In this document: piece by piece, positions 1 to 11,770 of the stretch
How positions within the stretch are numbered: the stretch's first letter is position 1
How the letters are laid out: the number at the start of each line of letters is the position of its first letter
NCBI GenBank assembly: GCA_946406115.1
Contig: OX291545.1
Coordinates: forward strand, 22,687,153 to 22,751,152
Source of the DNA: Apoda limacodes
Taxonomy: Eukaryota; Arthropoda; Insecta; Lepidoptera; Limacodidae
Direction of reading: 5' to 3'
Length of the DNA: 64,000 nt
Position numbers and translations under genes: made by a program
The notes under the pieces: generated by a model
Databases searched by the model: none
What the model was told of the DNA's origin: nothing
What the model saw: the letters and a program-made list of their open reading frames with translations, nothing else

Positions 1-682
1 TGAGTAGTATGTTTGTTTTCGTGTGTGTGATTAGTTTCACTATAACTATTAAATATAAAAATTACCGCAAGGACAAAAACGTAGCCGCGAGGAGACGCAC
101 AGATTAATGACGACTGACTAGCGCACAGAGTATGCAACGAACGAAAGCCTAGCTCCAACGATCTGAACACCAACCAGACGATTCATTCTTTACGAAACAC
201 TGTCCCTGGTCTTACATTAACTAATTACTTATCTAAATATGGTGGTTTAAGACGAGAGACATATATGTATAACCCACCTTAGTTCACATACATTGCATCA
301 GAGGCAAAGGACCAAAGTTGTTGATGAAAAGCGACTGTATAGGTACCACACATTTTAATGTAGGTGTGTGTCCAGCCGTTGGTAACCCCCTTCGAGAAAA
401 TGAAACCGTGACGATATATGTACATACATAAAGTGCAGTACAGAAATTTTATTTTGGACGTTTTATGAGATTGTGCGGCACAAAAACATCACCTAAGCCT
501 CTATTGTTGATTTATGCCTCCTACAGTATTTTCCACAATGTACGGTCCTGCCTGAGCCTACCAAATAGTCGCACCTACCGTGGGCAAAAATGGAAACCTT
601 ATAGTTCTATCATGTCCTTCCGAAGGCCAACTGTCTCATGTGCACTGTCATACAGTTTTCTAATCCAAAAAAAAAACAACGA
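1..682. other. Unassigned AT-rich DNA
   Basis: No gene or named repeat is recognised. Short open frames here show no family resemblance and no codon bias. Confidence 0.5.
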
Positions 683-1337
683 GTTGCACTCCGGGAGTGC
701 CGGCAGAAGTGAAAACCTTTACACACGATTCGCGCTTAACACTCAAATATGTCACAAGACATGTCTTTGACATTGTCAAGAAATAATAATGTTTGTTTAT
801 TTACTTCTTGACGTAGTATATTTGACATTGACATTGCAATCTGTCATAGAATTAAAATTCCATATCCAACCTCCCTACTACTACTACTCATAATCACGAA
901 TACTAAAAATAAAAATTATAATAGGCGTGGCATTACGGTTTCCGTTCCATTAAAAGATGCACTTTGTTCAATTTCCATATTTTAAACACTTTATATACAC
1001 GAATTTTACGAATACACAGCAGTATGGCCACTACACAGACGGTCGAGCCATCAGCTGTCACCACCCATGGATGCGCGTAGCACGCTGTAACATAAACACA
1101 CACGACCATTCGCGCAAGCGCCCTGCGCCGCTAAAACGAAACAGCAGGCGCAGGCATACATTTTTGCCGCGCCGTAGAAAGAGAGGGGGATACTCCGTCT
1201 CCTACGCCGCGCCAGCTGGCTACTCTCCATCCGTCTTACGCATTTTCACGATCCGGACACGTGACCTGACGCGAGTTAATCATTTTTTACCCATACCAAA
1301 AAAAAGTGCACAACGTCGCTAAAGAAGTTTTCACTTC
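683..1337 (+). mobile_element. Non-autonomous inverted-repeat element, copy 1
   Basis: The left edge carries 'ttgcactccgggagtgccgg' followed by 'cagaagtgaaaac'. The right edge carries 'aagaagttttcacttc', whose reverse complement contains the same 'gaagtgaaaac', so the ends form a short inverted repeat of about 11 bp. A second copy at 54246-54595 shares both ends and the inner blocks 'gtcatagaattaaaa', 'catatccaacctccct' and 'agtgcacaacg'. That pairing is the main evidence that this is one element. The centre (about 1040-1240) is GC-richer and missing from copy 2. No transposase is seen. It could be a MITE-like DNA element; the superfamily is not determined. Confidence 0.55.
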
Positions 1338-2379
1338 AAAAATTAAAAGCATTATTTTGCGAAATCCGTTTTTTTAGTGTTCCTTCTCTCTTTTTACGCG
1401 TTTGTTCTAAATCTAAAAAAACAGTAATTAACAGTAAACAGTTGGACGAAATGTCTTTAAAAGTTTGTAGATTAGGTACCGTAGTAATTTTTAGACTACG
1501 GAACCCTATTAAGTTGTTGCGTGTACTGAGCGCACTTAGTTGATTTTCTACTCTCAGTTATCGGTTCATCAAGCGGCTACACTACCTATTGCTACTTTTT
1601 CTTTGTTTTTTTTTTTTATTATTTCTATTTATTTAAAGATCCCCGACATACTAACTTGGGGTCCTTTAGGTCACTGTCTTATTTTTAATCATTGTGAGTT
1701 GCTGTGCATTCAGTCAACTACTTTGTTTCGTTTGAGTGCACAGCACCCCCTATTTTTTTTTTTTTAACTCTGAATTAAAGCCTTAAATGGTTTCTACATG
1801 CCTACAACTATTATAAATTGGGACGAGAAAATTTCTGTACATTATAGATGTTTTTTGAAAATTCATTGGGACTGACTGGTTGATTGGTATGTAAACCTTG
1901 AAACATTTTTTTTGGATGCTTTCTTCAGTTCATTTAAGGGATTTCGTCGCGTTTTCGCCATTTGATAGCTTAATGTCAACTTATAATCTAAGGCCCGGTT
2001 AATTAAAACACACTCAGTATAGCTAACTGAAGATAATATCTACCTGCTACTATTGTGCAGAGTGACTTTCAAGTCGTGGTAAAAAGCTAGTCTTAAAAAA
2101 GACATGACATTTATAACTAAAATAAAATTAAGAACATAAAAATAAAATTGGACTAAATCTACGTTTTGCATTACTAAACTAAATCATTAATAACTGATGC
2201 AAAATTAGTTTAGTAGCTTAACTTAAATTTTATTAAAATACACCTGAACAGTAAATAGAGCAAAAGCAAAAAGGGGATATTGTACAACTAAGTAATCTTT
2301 TTCAGAAAACCATAGGATCGCTCACAACTAAACTGCTTCTAAACTTTACTTCGAGAGACTTAGCAAACAAGAATTGTTT
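1338..2379. other. Unassigned AT-rich DNA with poly-T tracts
   Basis: Poly-T runs lie near 1605-1617 and 1752-1765. A 'ggtaccgtagtaa...ttagactacggaaccct' block at about 1476-1508 forms an imperfect inverted repeat and resembles the edge of the 'cggaaccct' repeats seen elsewhere. No coding sequence is supported. Confidence 0.4.
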
Positions 2380-2690
2380 TTGTCATGTTTCTATCGGGAA
2401 AATTTTGCAGGTACGAATAGTTTTCCTGGGTCAAGTTAATGACTTCGCCCCCATTTGCAGACTTCTCTCCGGTCGGAATTGCGCTCGAGCACGTTAATGG
2501 GCACGGCTACACCATTTTGAATATTTTAAAGGACATTCGCAGAAATTACTACAAAAATTAGGTGTCTTTTACTTTTACCAAATTACGTGATAAACCGTTT
2601 CGAGGCGAGCAATAAATATGCTAGGAATTTGCAGCGGAGATTGCTTTTGGAATTAAACACTTTAGAATAGTTTTAAGGTTTGTATTGCTA
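2380..2690 (+). repeat. Old dispersed repeat, fragment 1
   Basis: Segments such as 'aaaggacattcgcagaaatt' followed by 'actacaaaaatta', and 'ttgcttttggaattaaacac' followed by 'tttagaatagttt', align in order with 10470-10650. The spacing is similar and divergence is heavy. No coding potential. The family is unnamed; homology is inferred from collinear short matches. Confidence 0.4.
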
Positions 2691-5600
2691 GAAAATAATT
2701 TACATCACTCGTATCAGGTCCCATTTACAAAACAATTCCTTTCGTTTTTTTTATTGTTTGTATAAAATAATCTTAATTTTTTTATTCCTTATTTATGGTA
2801 TAGTGGAGGGGTCCTCCACGCCGAGTCAATATTTTCGGCTGAAACTAGAAACATGACATTTTGATCAAATTCTTTTTTGATCTCACCTAGGACAGGAATC
2901 TGCTGAATTTAATGGGGAAAAGGGGTGTAATAGAGGTTTGAGGTTTGTATGAAAATCCGTCATTTTCTAAGTTAAATCCATGAAAATTGGTGTTTGACCT
3001 TATAATGACGTGTTTACCCGTTTTTGGCAAATCATTTCGTAAGGGGTAAAATAGGAGAAAAACTTTTAATAGGAATCCGGTTACTTTTGTAAATCAAACC
3101 ATAAAGAATGATTTCACTTTTTAATCAAGAATCACGTCTTGCAGACTTTTTAAAAATCATCCTATAAGAAGAATATAGTTAAAAAGTTTGTGTGGGTTTA
3201 AGACGGGATCTGTTAGATCAGATAGGTAACACCGCGCGGCACCAGCTAGTAATTAATGTGACGAAGGAATTTTATTAAGTTAACTTAGTTACGTGACATT
3301 ATCATAATTTGCTTGACATGGCCTTTCTTCAGTCTGACATTTTCTACAAAAATTTTACGTCGTTTTTCGTTTAGGCATAAGGCCAAGATTTAGTGCTTAC
3401 TTTATTTACCATGCAATAAGTGTTCGACTTTTTATTTACTAACATATTATTAGCTACTAATTAGCCAAAATAGATATGCAAAGTTACAGAGAATGTTTTC
3501 ATATTTCATGCCCGCGACGCCTCACAGCGTACTTCATACAAACGAATTTCCCAATTATTTTTGACACTTACTAAATACTAACATTTTTTAGAATATCAGA
3601 TAACCACACAGGCTTAAGATCATGTCCACAAAATTCAACAGTGTTTGATCAGTAAATGTCAAAAACAAGTGAGAAATTCATTTATTTTTATGAAGCACAT
3701 TGCGAGCTGCCACGCGCTGGGAATCGTATTTCCTTAAATACGTATTTTTCAAAGTTCATTATATCGCATTTATTCTGTTAGCTGAATATCATTATCTTTA
3801 GTATACGCCATTTTCTAATTAAAACAACGATCATATTACAACTAAAGGGCTCTCCACATTATCGGCGGGAGGTCTTAGCGAGAACATTTGATGAGACAGG
3901 GCGAGACGAGAGTGGTCCTCTAAATTCCTGCCTGGCACAGTTGTACATTGAACGCTAGTGTACTAGAATACACATATAATAAATATAATACACCTTGAAA
4001 ATATCTGCCGCTGTTGCATTATGCGCTCAAGCTATTACGAATACAATAGTATTTTTATCCCTAATAAAAAATAGAGTCTACATAGTGGTTCTAATTTTTC
4101 GCAAAAATACATGCGTTTGCTGCGGTAACTGTCGGCCGACTGACGTAGTTTCTTCATGGTTTCATTAAAATTAAATAAAAAAAATTATTTGGTTAGAAAA
4201 ATAAGAATTAGAAATGCAACATAAAATTAAGCCAGATATTTTGTACTACCTTGTTCTGTTACGATGTATGGCAGTCATTCTTCGCTTATACCAACATCTT
4301 TTAGTAAGCAGTTTTGCAGTGCATATGCAACAGCGGCAAATTTTTTCAAGACGTCGTCTATCTTGAGTCTATGACTGTTCAACGTATAACTGTGCCAGGC
4401 AAGAATGTAGAACGCTGCGCTCCTTTTGCCTTGTCTAGTCAAATGTTCTCGCTGAGACCTCCCGCAGAGAATGTGGGTTCCAGCAATATTTTCTTTAAGA
4501 GGGCCCCCAAAACGCTTATACATTTGCATTATGGGCGTTAAGCTGAAATCGACAATGTTAATCTCAAATTCAGAGCTCATTTTTCAGTGGCGAAATATAT
4601 TATAGATATGCGAACAGCTTAGCGTAAAAAGTAGAAAATAATTAATTACAGTTATATCACATAAGATATGAAAATTCTATACTAGCTTAGTATAATAATA
4701 ATAGTTACTTAACATTTCATGGAATAAATTATATTCCCACTACTATTTGATAATGAGTTATGAATTAAAAATAGAAAAATGAGAGTTTCGGCCGTTATTT
4801 TTTAAAAGCGACGTTTTGACAGATATCTTGAAACAAATACAGTAATTTGCTAGTTAAAGTATATAGAAAGCCATGTTATTTTTTTTCCAGTCTGAAACTT
4901 GCTTTTGCAAGCTTTTGGACAGTGGAATCGATTTTAAAAACGAGCAGAAAACTGCACTTTCAAGTAGGACGTAGCCTTAAGACTTCCAATTTATTTAACG
5001 TGTGGTATAATTGCAAAACATTAAGTACGTATGAGATGATGTAAAAAGATAGTTTATGATCTTGCTTCCAACTTTCGTTCCTAATACATAACTCGGACCA
5101 TGTTGTATTAAGTTAGTTTCGAGTAATATTTATGGAGTCTGCAAACATAATTGGTCACAGCTTATGAGTTTGGCATCGAGGCGGGCAACTGGAGCGCCGA
5201 ATCACTGTAAAACCTCACTTTGTCATAACTTCGTCGTTCACAGCATCAAGAAAAGTTTATTTAACATTTCCTTGGATGCTAATGAATGCTAATCTAGATA
5301 CATTGCGTACGTAGGCACAGCGTAAAGTTAACGGCCTCTCTACTATGCTAGCAACATTACCGACTTAAGCTGGTACCTAATGTTTAGGAACGCTGCGATA
5401 TTCTCCAGACTGTTGTAGTGTTTAACTTTAAGCGTTCTTGGATATAAATCTGCCGTCTGTTTCATTCTAAACTTGGAAAATACGGATTTAATTTGGTGTT
5501 CTTACGTCTATCACAAGTATATTTTCACCTATTACAAAACTGACGTTAAAAGTTCAAATTTGGCATATATTCTTTGTATTCCCCACGACACTACTGTTGT

Positions 5601-5931
5601 GCCCAAAAAGAATATAATATTCTACGTAAGAGTTGTGCCATAAATGTAACATACAAAATGTTGACCTATTGTGTAGATAAATATATGTTGATAGGGCAGT
5701 TGCAGGACCGCAACCCCCGCAAATTCAAAATAATTCGTTTACACCTGACATCTGGAGATGAATTGATCAAGTAGTAAATAAACGATAAATGAATGGCAAA
5801 ATATATATTAGATAGTTTTTAACATTTATGTCAATAACAGTAATTTTTATCTATGCTATAACGCAGGCCTTAAGGTCTTTTTTTTTCTAACGTCTTTATG
5901 TATGCAATAAATATGTTTTAAAACTAGTCAA
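2691..5931. other. Unassigned AT-rich DNA
   Basis: No gene recognised. A perfect small hairpin (gtggagg-ggt-cctccac) sits at 2803-2819. Open frames at 4275-4580, 4847-5044 and 5574-5774 match nothing recognisable and look like chance frames. Confidence 0.45.
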
Positions 5932-6414
5932 GTGCAATTAGACTCGCGCACTGAGTGTTCCGTTCTTAATAAGATTCTTAAGTTGTTTTATTATTACCCA
6001 AGAACTGTCGATTTTGTAAGTTTATACATACGCCATTGCCTACTACTAATATTATAAGATTTAGGCTTTCCTGTAGTCTATGAGTTAAGAACTATATTTT
6101 GTTTTTTTTAAATTTTAGGCTTTGTGTTTTCGGAGATTGACAGGGGGGTTTCTTTTCATTTGATATTTTATACGGTACAGTTTGGATTTTTTTTTTAATT
6201 ATCTAATTCTCCCCCAAGAGTGTCCTGTATATTCAAAATTCATTTATTGGCGTTACATGTCCGTCTTTTAGTCACAGAAATTCATATGTTTACCAAATTT
6301 TAACTAAATCGGTCCTTTATATTCAGAGCAAATGGCTATGACAGACGGACAGACACACGAGTAATCCTGTAAGGGTCCCGAATTTTTTTCATTCGGACGT
6401 TCGGAACCCTAATT
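5932..6414 (+). repeat. Lepidopteran 'caagtgcgag...cggaaccctaa' repeat, copy 1
   Basis: It opens with 'aagtgcaattagactcgcgc' and continues 'actgagtgttccg'. It closes with 'cagacggacagacacacgag', then 'gggtcccg' and 'cggaaccctaa'. This head and tail define a repeat family common in Lepidoptera. No ORF is present, which fits a SINE-like or otherwise non-autonomous element. Related copies here are at 9255, 33334 (minus) and 62915. Confidence 0.7.
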
Positions 6415-6861
6415 ATTGATTGGGATTGACTATTTAAAAGAACTTCCTACTAAAAAATATATGAGGCACATATGTTAAAAGTTTGGTTACATTTTATGAC
6501 ACTAATTTGAAACAAATTAAAAACAATAGGTTCACAAAGGATATAAAATATTACTAAAATAATTAAAATGCCAACCATAAAATCTTTTAAACAGAAGTTA
6601 GACTTCAACTAGGTATAATGAATACAAAATGCGGACAACACAGTATCAAGCGGCAACCACGACGGTTGTAAATTAAGCCGCAGAACGGACTGGAAACCAC
6701 CTCGGTAACCACGTCGGAACTACAATCAGCTCCCTTGGGAGTTGTTTGTAAGTCTTACGAACAATTTGTTTAAATTACAATAGTAAACAACGACTGTTTA
6801 TAAAGTTACAAGAAATTATCATTGTGTTTAAATCAAGGTGACTAGGAAAAGAGTTGTTGAG
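6415..6861. other. Unassigned DNA
   Basis: A short GC-richer patch at about 6635-6730 ('gcggcaaccacgacgg') stands out. No gene or named repeat is recognised. Confidence 0.35.
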
Positions 6862-6945
6862 TTGTGTTGAGTCCATACCCAGAGGGTGCTAACGGAGCCC
6901 TATTACTAAGCCTACGCTGTCTGTCTGTCTGACCATTAAAGGGCT
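6862..6945 (-). repeat. 3' fragment of the 'cggaaccctaa' repeat family
   Basis: 'ccatacccagagggtgctaa' followed by 'cggagccctattactaagc' and 'tgtctgtctgtctgacc' is the reverse complement of the conserved tail of the family (compare 9640-9712). Confidence 0.6.
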
Positions 6946-7272
6946 TTTTTTTTCGACCGAAAAAGAGAAATTTTTAGAAGCCTAAATTTGTACAGTGTAT
7001 GTGTAACAATCGGGGATACCTAATCTAACAAATAAAAAAAAGTTAAAAAAGTGAAAATTTAAGGGGATATGAAGAAACATACAAGAAACACATTTTCGTT
7101 ATTTTTGCTTTATCGTAAAAACAGTAATACATACAAACTTTAAACTTGCAGTGAAAAATAGTGTGAGCTTTAAAGTATAACAACAAATAATAAAAACCAG
7201 CCAAGTGTGAGACGCGCCGAAGCCATTGCCATTTTAAATTAGTGCCGGTACAACGCCATCTAGCAATATTAT
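6946..7272. other. Unassigned DNA with a repeat-edge fragment
   Basis: 'aaaaaccagccaagtgtgag' at about 7193-7212 matches the head of the 'ccggccaagtgcgag' repeat family. The rest is unassigned. Confidence 0.4.
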
Positions 7273-7326
7273 TAAGAAAAACAGTAACACATTTGTTTGT
7301 TAGAAACGATATTCAAAATTAAAGTT
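7273..7326 (+). repeat. Leader segment of a 5S-like SINE, partial
   Basis: 'acagtaacacatttgtttgt' followed by 'tagaaacgatattcaaa' is a near copy of 7540-7578, which there leads directly into 5S-rRNA-like sequence. Here the match stops before the 5S-like part. Confidence 0.5.
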
Positions 7327-7372
7327 TAGAGTCCGAATCGCATTTAATTGATTTTAATAACACGCATGTACT

Positions 7373-7483
7373 ATTACGTAATTTACGAACACATACAAAA
7401 AGCGTTCACCCATCCTGTGACCGACCAAGCCCGACTTTGCTTAACATTGAATACCGTTTTCAACAAACAAATGTTACAATGTT
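7373..7483 (-). repeat. 5S rRNA-like SINE segment, minus-strand copy
   Basis: On the minus strand about 7404-7448 reads 'gttaagcaaagtcgggcttg', 'gtcggtc' and 'aggatgggtgaacgc'. This resembles the internal control region of insect 5S rRNA (the tract from 'ttaagcaac.tcgggc' to 'ggatgggtgaccgc'). Only that internal portion is present, so it is not a 5S gene. It is the mirror image of the copy at 7535-7660; both arms end in 'ttacgtaa'. Confidence 0.6.
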
Positions 7484-7534
7484 ACAAGAGTGTCCGGTTA
7501 TGCTGTTTTTAAGATAGAGCATCTAGATTATAAA

Positions 7535-7660
7535 GAGAAACAGTAACACATTTGTTTGTTAAAAACAATATTCAAAGTTCAGCAACGTCGGGCTTGGTCA
7601 GTTCCTGGATGGGTGACTGCTTAGCAGCACACTTTTTGTTTTTGTTTGTAAATTACGTAA
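7535..7660 (+). repeat. 5S rRNA-like SINE segment, plus-strand copy
   Basis: The stretch 7574-7620 ('aagttcagcaacgtcgggct' then 'tggtcagttcctggatgggt' then 'gactgc') closely matches the internal promoter part of lepidopteran 5S rRNA. It includes the box A-like and box C-like blocks. The 5' leader matches 7273-7326. The 3' side becomes T-rich and ends in 'aaattacgtaa'. The best reading is a 5S-derived SINE (SINE3-like). It is not an intact 5S gene because the first 45 or so nucleotides and the last helix are absent. Confidence 0.65.
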
Positions 7661-9254
7661 ACGTAAAACGTAAACACTAGCAGTAACTGTTCCGGCGCTA
7701 GATTCAGTTATCGTCATGTGATTTCGATGTCCGTGTCAACTCTATTATCTATTATATCGAGTAATCAAGTATTTATTATTATGATATCCTCATTTTAAAG
7801 TTCAGCCAAATTGGCTCAGTTGTTGTGACTTAAAAGACAAGTATAGGAGTACTTTAGAAACCTTCGCATTTATTATGTTGGTAGGATAATATTTTTTTAA
7901 TTATAGAAACTAAAAAAGTAGTTAATTATTATATACACTAACGAGCAAAAAAACCAGTCTCTTACATAAACAACGATATTTCAAAAACTAGTAAAGGTAG
8001 CTTTATGGAACAAAAAATATATTAAAAAGAGCTATATTTCACACATAAATAGTTAAATAAGTGATTAAATACGCTTTAATGTTCCTTTGATTATATAGAG
8101 CTATCATTAGTAGATTAGAAAATATTCGTCGTCTATACGTCTATATGTAAGTAACCAGTTATGTTTTGCCAGTATGTGTATGATTGAATATAAATATAGA
8201 GTTATAGGGCGATATCGAATGTTTGTAAATGGGCTATCGTGCAATTTTAATGTATTTGCAATTTCTTGATTTTACAAATCGATAGAGTTCATCGGCACCA
8301 AAGGCATCATCCATGAGGTGGAACCCTCAGTGAGGGCGTCGTCGGCCACAACACATTATCCTTTCCCTGCCCCTCCGAGAAAATTCCAAGAAGACATTGC
8401 ATTACCCTCTATTCTTTATTTCACCTGCGAAGGTAATTTATGGCCTTTATTTCAGTTGCTACGAATCGTTTTAGAACTTGGAAGTAGTATTTTACACAAG
8501 TTATGCCATAGAAAATTCATAGTGACGTTTTATTTGGAATTGCTTTACGTTGGTTTGGTTTTGATTTATTTACATACCCAATCATAATGTCTAGACTTTT
8601 CAAAGAAAACAGGTATACACGGTCTTTAATTTGTTAATATAGTTAAAGTGCCCACTGCTCTGCTTGCGTAAAAACTTGTGATTTTTTTTTAAAATAATTT
8701 TCATTTCCTTTTATGATAATTGCTGTATTTCCCGAGACAGGAACCGGGAATTCCGGGATAATATGTATCGGATAGATTGGTTGGCTGTACACGATTATAG
8801 CAGCATTTGCGTAATTAGAGCATTAGTACAAAAGATAGCATTGAATTTTAATAGTTTTATTTAGTATCAATTTTAAGCACATCTTTTGAACCATCTCTGG
8901 TTACAAAATGTTTTTTTTTAAAGTTGGTTAAAAATCCAATAAATTAACTACCTACCCACTATTACAAGTTGATGGTTTCGAGGGATTATTTTTCATATCA
9001 TAATTCAATTTCTGAGTTCATGTTTAGTATGGAATCAACAGAATTCAAAAATTTTGACGACATTTTTTGATTATTAGGAACAGAATACGCAGTTTATTTA
9101 TAAGCACATATGGTACAGACAGAGACAACGCGAAATCCACATTTAAGTTCAAAAACACACTCTACACCGAGCAGAGTCAGTTTTTGAACGCAAATGTGAA
9201 TTAGAAGATTCTTACTGGTCTTTCAATCATAAAGTGCTAACACTACACGGCAAA
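7661..9254. other. Unassigned AT-rich DNA
   Basis: No gene recognised. The open frame at 8318-8587 shows no domain, start context or homology that I can name. Confidence 0.45.
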
Positions 9255-9371
9255 AATCGACCAAGTGCGAGCGCATGAATTATATATATTTATAAAAACG
9301 GCAAAAAAATCACTTTTGTTGCATGGGATATTGTAGGGGGTAAATATTTAATTTAATTATTTATTTTTGTT

Positions 9372-9410
<39 letters not shown>

Positions 9411-9716
9411 ATGTTTTGTTTTGTGTTTAAGTGAATATATAACGTAGCGTCTACCTGTTGCCGTTATCAATATCGAGCAAAAACGAGCAAATTAACACGT
9501 TTGTTGTATGGGAGTCCCCTTAAATATTCAATTCATTCGGTTTTTTATTATTTTTTATTATAGCGGCAACAGAAATACATCTTCTGTGAAAATTTCAACT
9601 GTCTTTACTATCACGGTTCATGAGATACAGCCTGGTGACAGACGAACGGACGGACAGCGGAGTCTTTAGTAATAGGGTCCCGTTTTTTACCCTGTGGGTA
9701 CGGAACCCTAAAAACA
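9255..9716 (+). repeat. 'caagtgcgag...cggaaccctaa' repeat, copy 2, with (TA)n
   Basis: It opens with 'gaccaagtgcgagcgcatga'. The interior carries 'acggcaaaaaaatcac', 'ttgccgttatcaatatcgag' and 'gcaacagaaatacatcttct'. It ends with 'cggacggacagcggagtctt' and 'gtgggtacggaaccctaaaa'. A pure TA run lies at about 9377-9405. The second half is nearly collinear with 62940-63181. Confidence 0.75.
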
Positions 9717-10089
9717 ATTAAAAAAACTTGTTTAAATACAGTAACCTATAATACTGTACTGTACGAGGGCAGAGCTAGTAATATAATGTAACATCGTTTA
9801 AGGATGTGCAACATCACAACTCGTAGCTTTAAAATGCACTCTCTTTAGTTCTATCTTCGACCCTTTCTTATTTCGAAAAGAATTGTGTTTTTTAACGAAC
9901 TCAAATACTTAATATGGAAATATTAATATTTAGTACAAGAAAATACACTTTTAATTTCCATAAATTTCAGGGCAACCAATCTTGAAGTCGCTATTTCACG
10001 CGCGTTGCAAGGATAGTAATGGTCCAATCAAAATATATGTATAAAACAATTTCGTTTTCAAAGACTTTATTTAAATAAAAATTGGCCAC

Positions 10090-10700
10090 GTTAAAAAAAA
10101 ATTTTCGACATACTTGTCCATAAAGCAGCATTATTGCACCGTTTCCAGTTTCTGAATAGCGTCTTTTACGAATAGTGCCTTTTTCTTTACAGTTATTTTT
10201 TTAAAGGAAAAAGTTATCCCTATGAACTAAGTGCTTAGTTTTGGAAAATAAATTCAAATCCCATTAAATACCAACTTTTTACAACATTTTAAAACGAATA
10301 CATAAGTATTTACTGTCATTCAACTGTCTTGAAAATAGTCTTACGACATTCGTGAGCTCTCATCAATATACCCTCGGCTGTTTTAATTTGAGTGGCTACA
10401 ACATTTTTGCCAAAATTTATACACAGTTATAGCCCTTGTCTGCTACGACTCTACGGTCAAAATAATACTTGAGGTTAATGGTTGTAGCTACTGCGCTCTA
10501 AGGACATTTACAAAATTACTACGAAAATAATGCTTCTTTCCTTGTACCAAAGCACAAGGAAAATAATCCCAAGACCAGTAACAAAATATGCACGAAATTC
10601 TCTTTGGAATTGCTTGTTTTGGATTAAACCTTTTTAGTAGTTTCGAACTCTGGAGATTTAAGAAGTTTTAGAGAACAACGCAAAACTTTTATATTTTTGA
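10090..10700 (+). repeat. Old dispersed repeat, fragment 2 (longest)
   Basis: The first part (about 10105-10380) is collinear with 56430-56705. Shared blocks include 'acttgtccataaagca', 'tttttacaacattttaaaa' and 'tacgacattcgtgagctct'. The second part (about 10470-10650) is collinear with 2515-2680. No ORF. Three diverged copies in one window argue for a genuine but old unnamed repeat family. Confidence 0.5.
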
Positions 10701-11539
10701 AGGAAACACAGTTTCCTGCTAGTGAATAACATTGAATCGATTTGTTAAAATAAAAAATTCTTATCTTTCTTTCTAAAGACAGCCAGTATTCACCTACATC
10801 CTCTTCTGCTATCTTAACATTAATGCTAAAAACTTTTGAAATATTTTATACGGAGAAGTTATTGGCATTTCGTTTAAAAGTTGCATTAATTTTGATGTGG
10901 GTAGAATCACTGAAATCCCTCTAAATATACGGCGGAAAAAATTGGTTGTCTATAAGTTTAAAACTGTGCTTAAAATTTACTGCATTACAAGTTGAACGAG
11001 TTATGTTAAGGTTGAAATATAAATTATTATACATATGCTACTACTGCAGTCGAAACAGTCACGCAGTCCGTTTTCGCGTTCGAAAAATAGTTGGCATATT
11101 TTTATTTCACCGTTTTTAGTTATTAATTAAATAAATTAAAGTTTTGAAGTCGGTTTGATTGTTTCAAATTACTTTTTTATTTCTTCATTTTTGAATTACA
11201 GTTATAATTGAAACATTTGAAACTAATTACTTAATCATTACCTTTTAATAAGTACCTTTATTTAATTATTTCTTTGTCTTTTACGTATATTTTTTGTTGA
11301 AATTATAGTATCTCTTGTGATACATTAAGTCCTGCCATCTAACGATTACATGATTACTTTATAAATTGCTATTAATGCCACTATTTGAAATTTTCATCCA
11401 GATTGTTTAGCTAGAGCCTAAATGCATGCAAACATTGCAACAATATGCATAACGACATGGCTGAGAATAACGCTGTCAAGCCAACGACACGTTTTCCTCG
11501 TTAAACTCATTAAACACATTAAACCCAAAAACTACTGAA
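10701..11539. other. Unassigned AT-rich DNA
   Basis: No gene. A fragment 'aagttttgaagtcggtttga' (about 11140-11159) resembles the 'aagtcggtt' end of a common lepidopteran repeat. Confidence 0.35.
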
Positions 11540-11770
11540 CCCTTTTTAATGAAACTTATACTATTCCCGAAGTTGGAGTATACCTAGTCCAACTAAAAAT
11601 ATTTTTTCGAATCTGACTAATCGTTTTTGAGATATGCGTGGACAAACATAAATCCATACATCCACTTATAAAATTTGTCACACATGTTTTGAAACTGTGC
11701 AATGCTGACAACATAACATACATACAGGTCGAATTTATAACCTCCTTTTTTGAAGTCGGTTAAAAAAATA
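11540..11770 (+). repeat. SINE-like repeat ending in 'gaagtcggttaaaaa'
   Basis: It contains 'actgaaccctttttaatgaa', 'cgtttttgagatatgcgtgg', 'acatacatacaggtcgaatt' and 'aacctccttttttgaagtcg' plus 'gttaaaaa'. This order of motifs is typical of a highly abundant lepidopteran interspersed repeat tail. No coding sequence. Confidence 0.6.

Noticed and set aside
465..770. 101-codon open frame near the window start
   Set aside because: No domain, start context or similarity; it overlaps the edge of the inverted-repeat element at 683.
957..1322. 121-codon Arg/His-rich open frame
   Set aside because: It lies inside the non-autonomous element, and copy 2 at 54.2 kb lacks the block. Composition reflects local GC content.
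7574..7620. 5S rRNA gene
   Set aside because: Only the internal promoter region matches; the 5' and 3' helix strands of 5S rRNA are missing.
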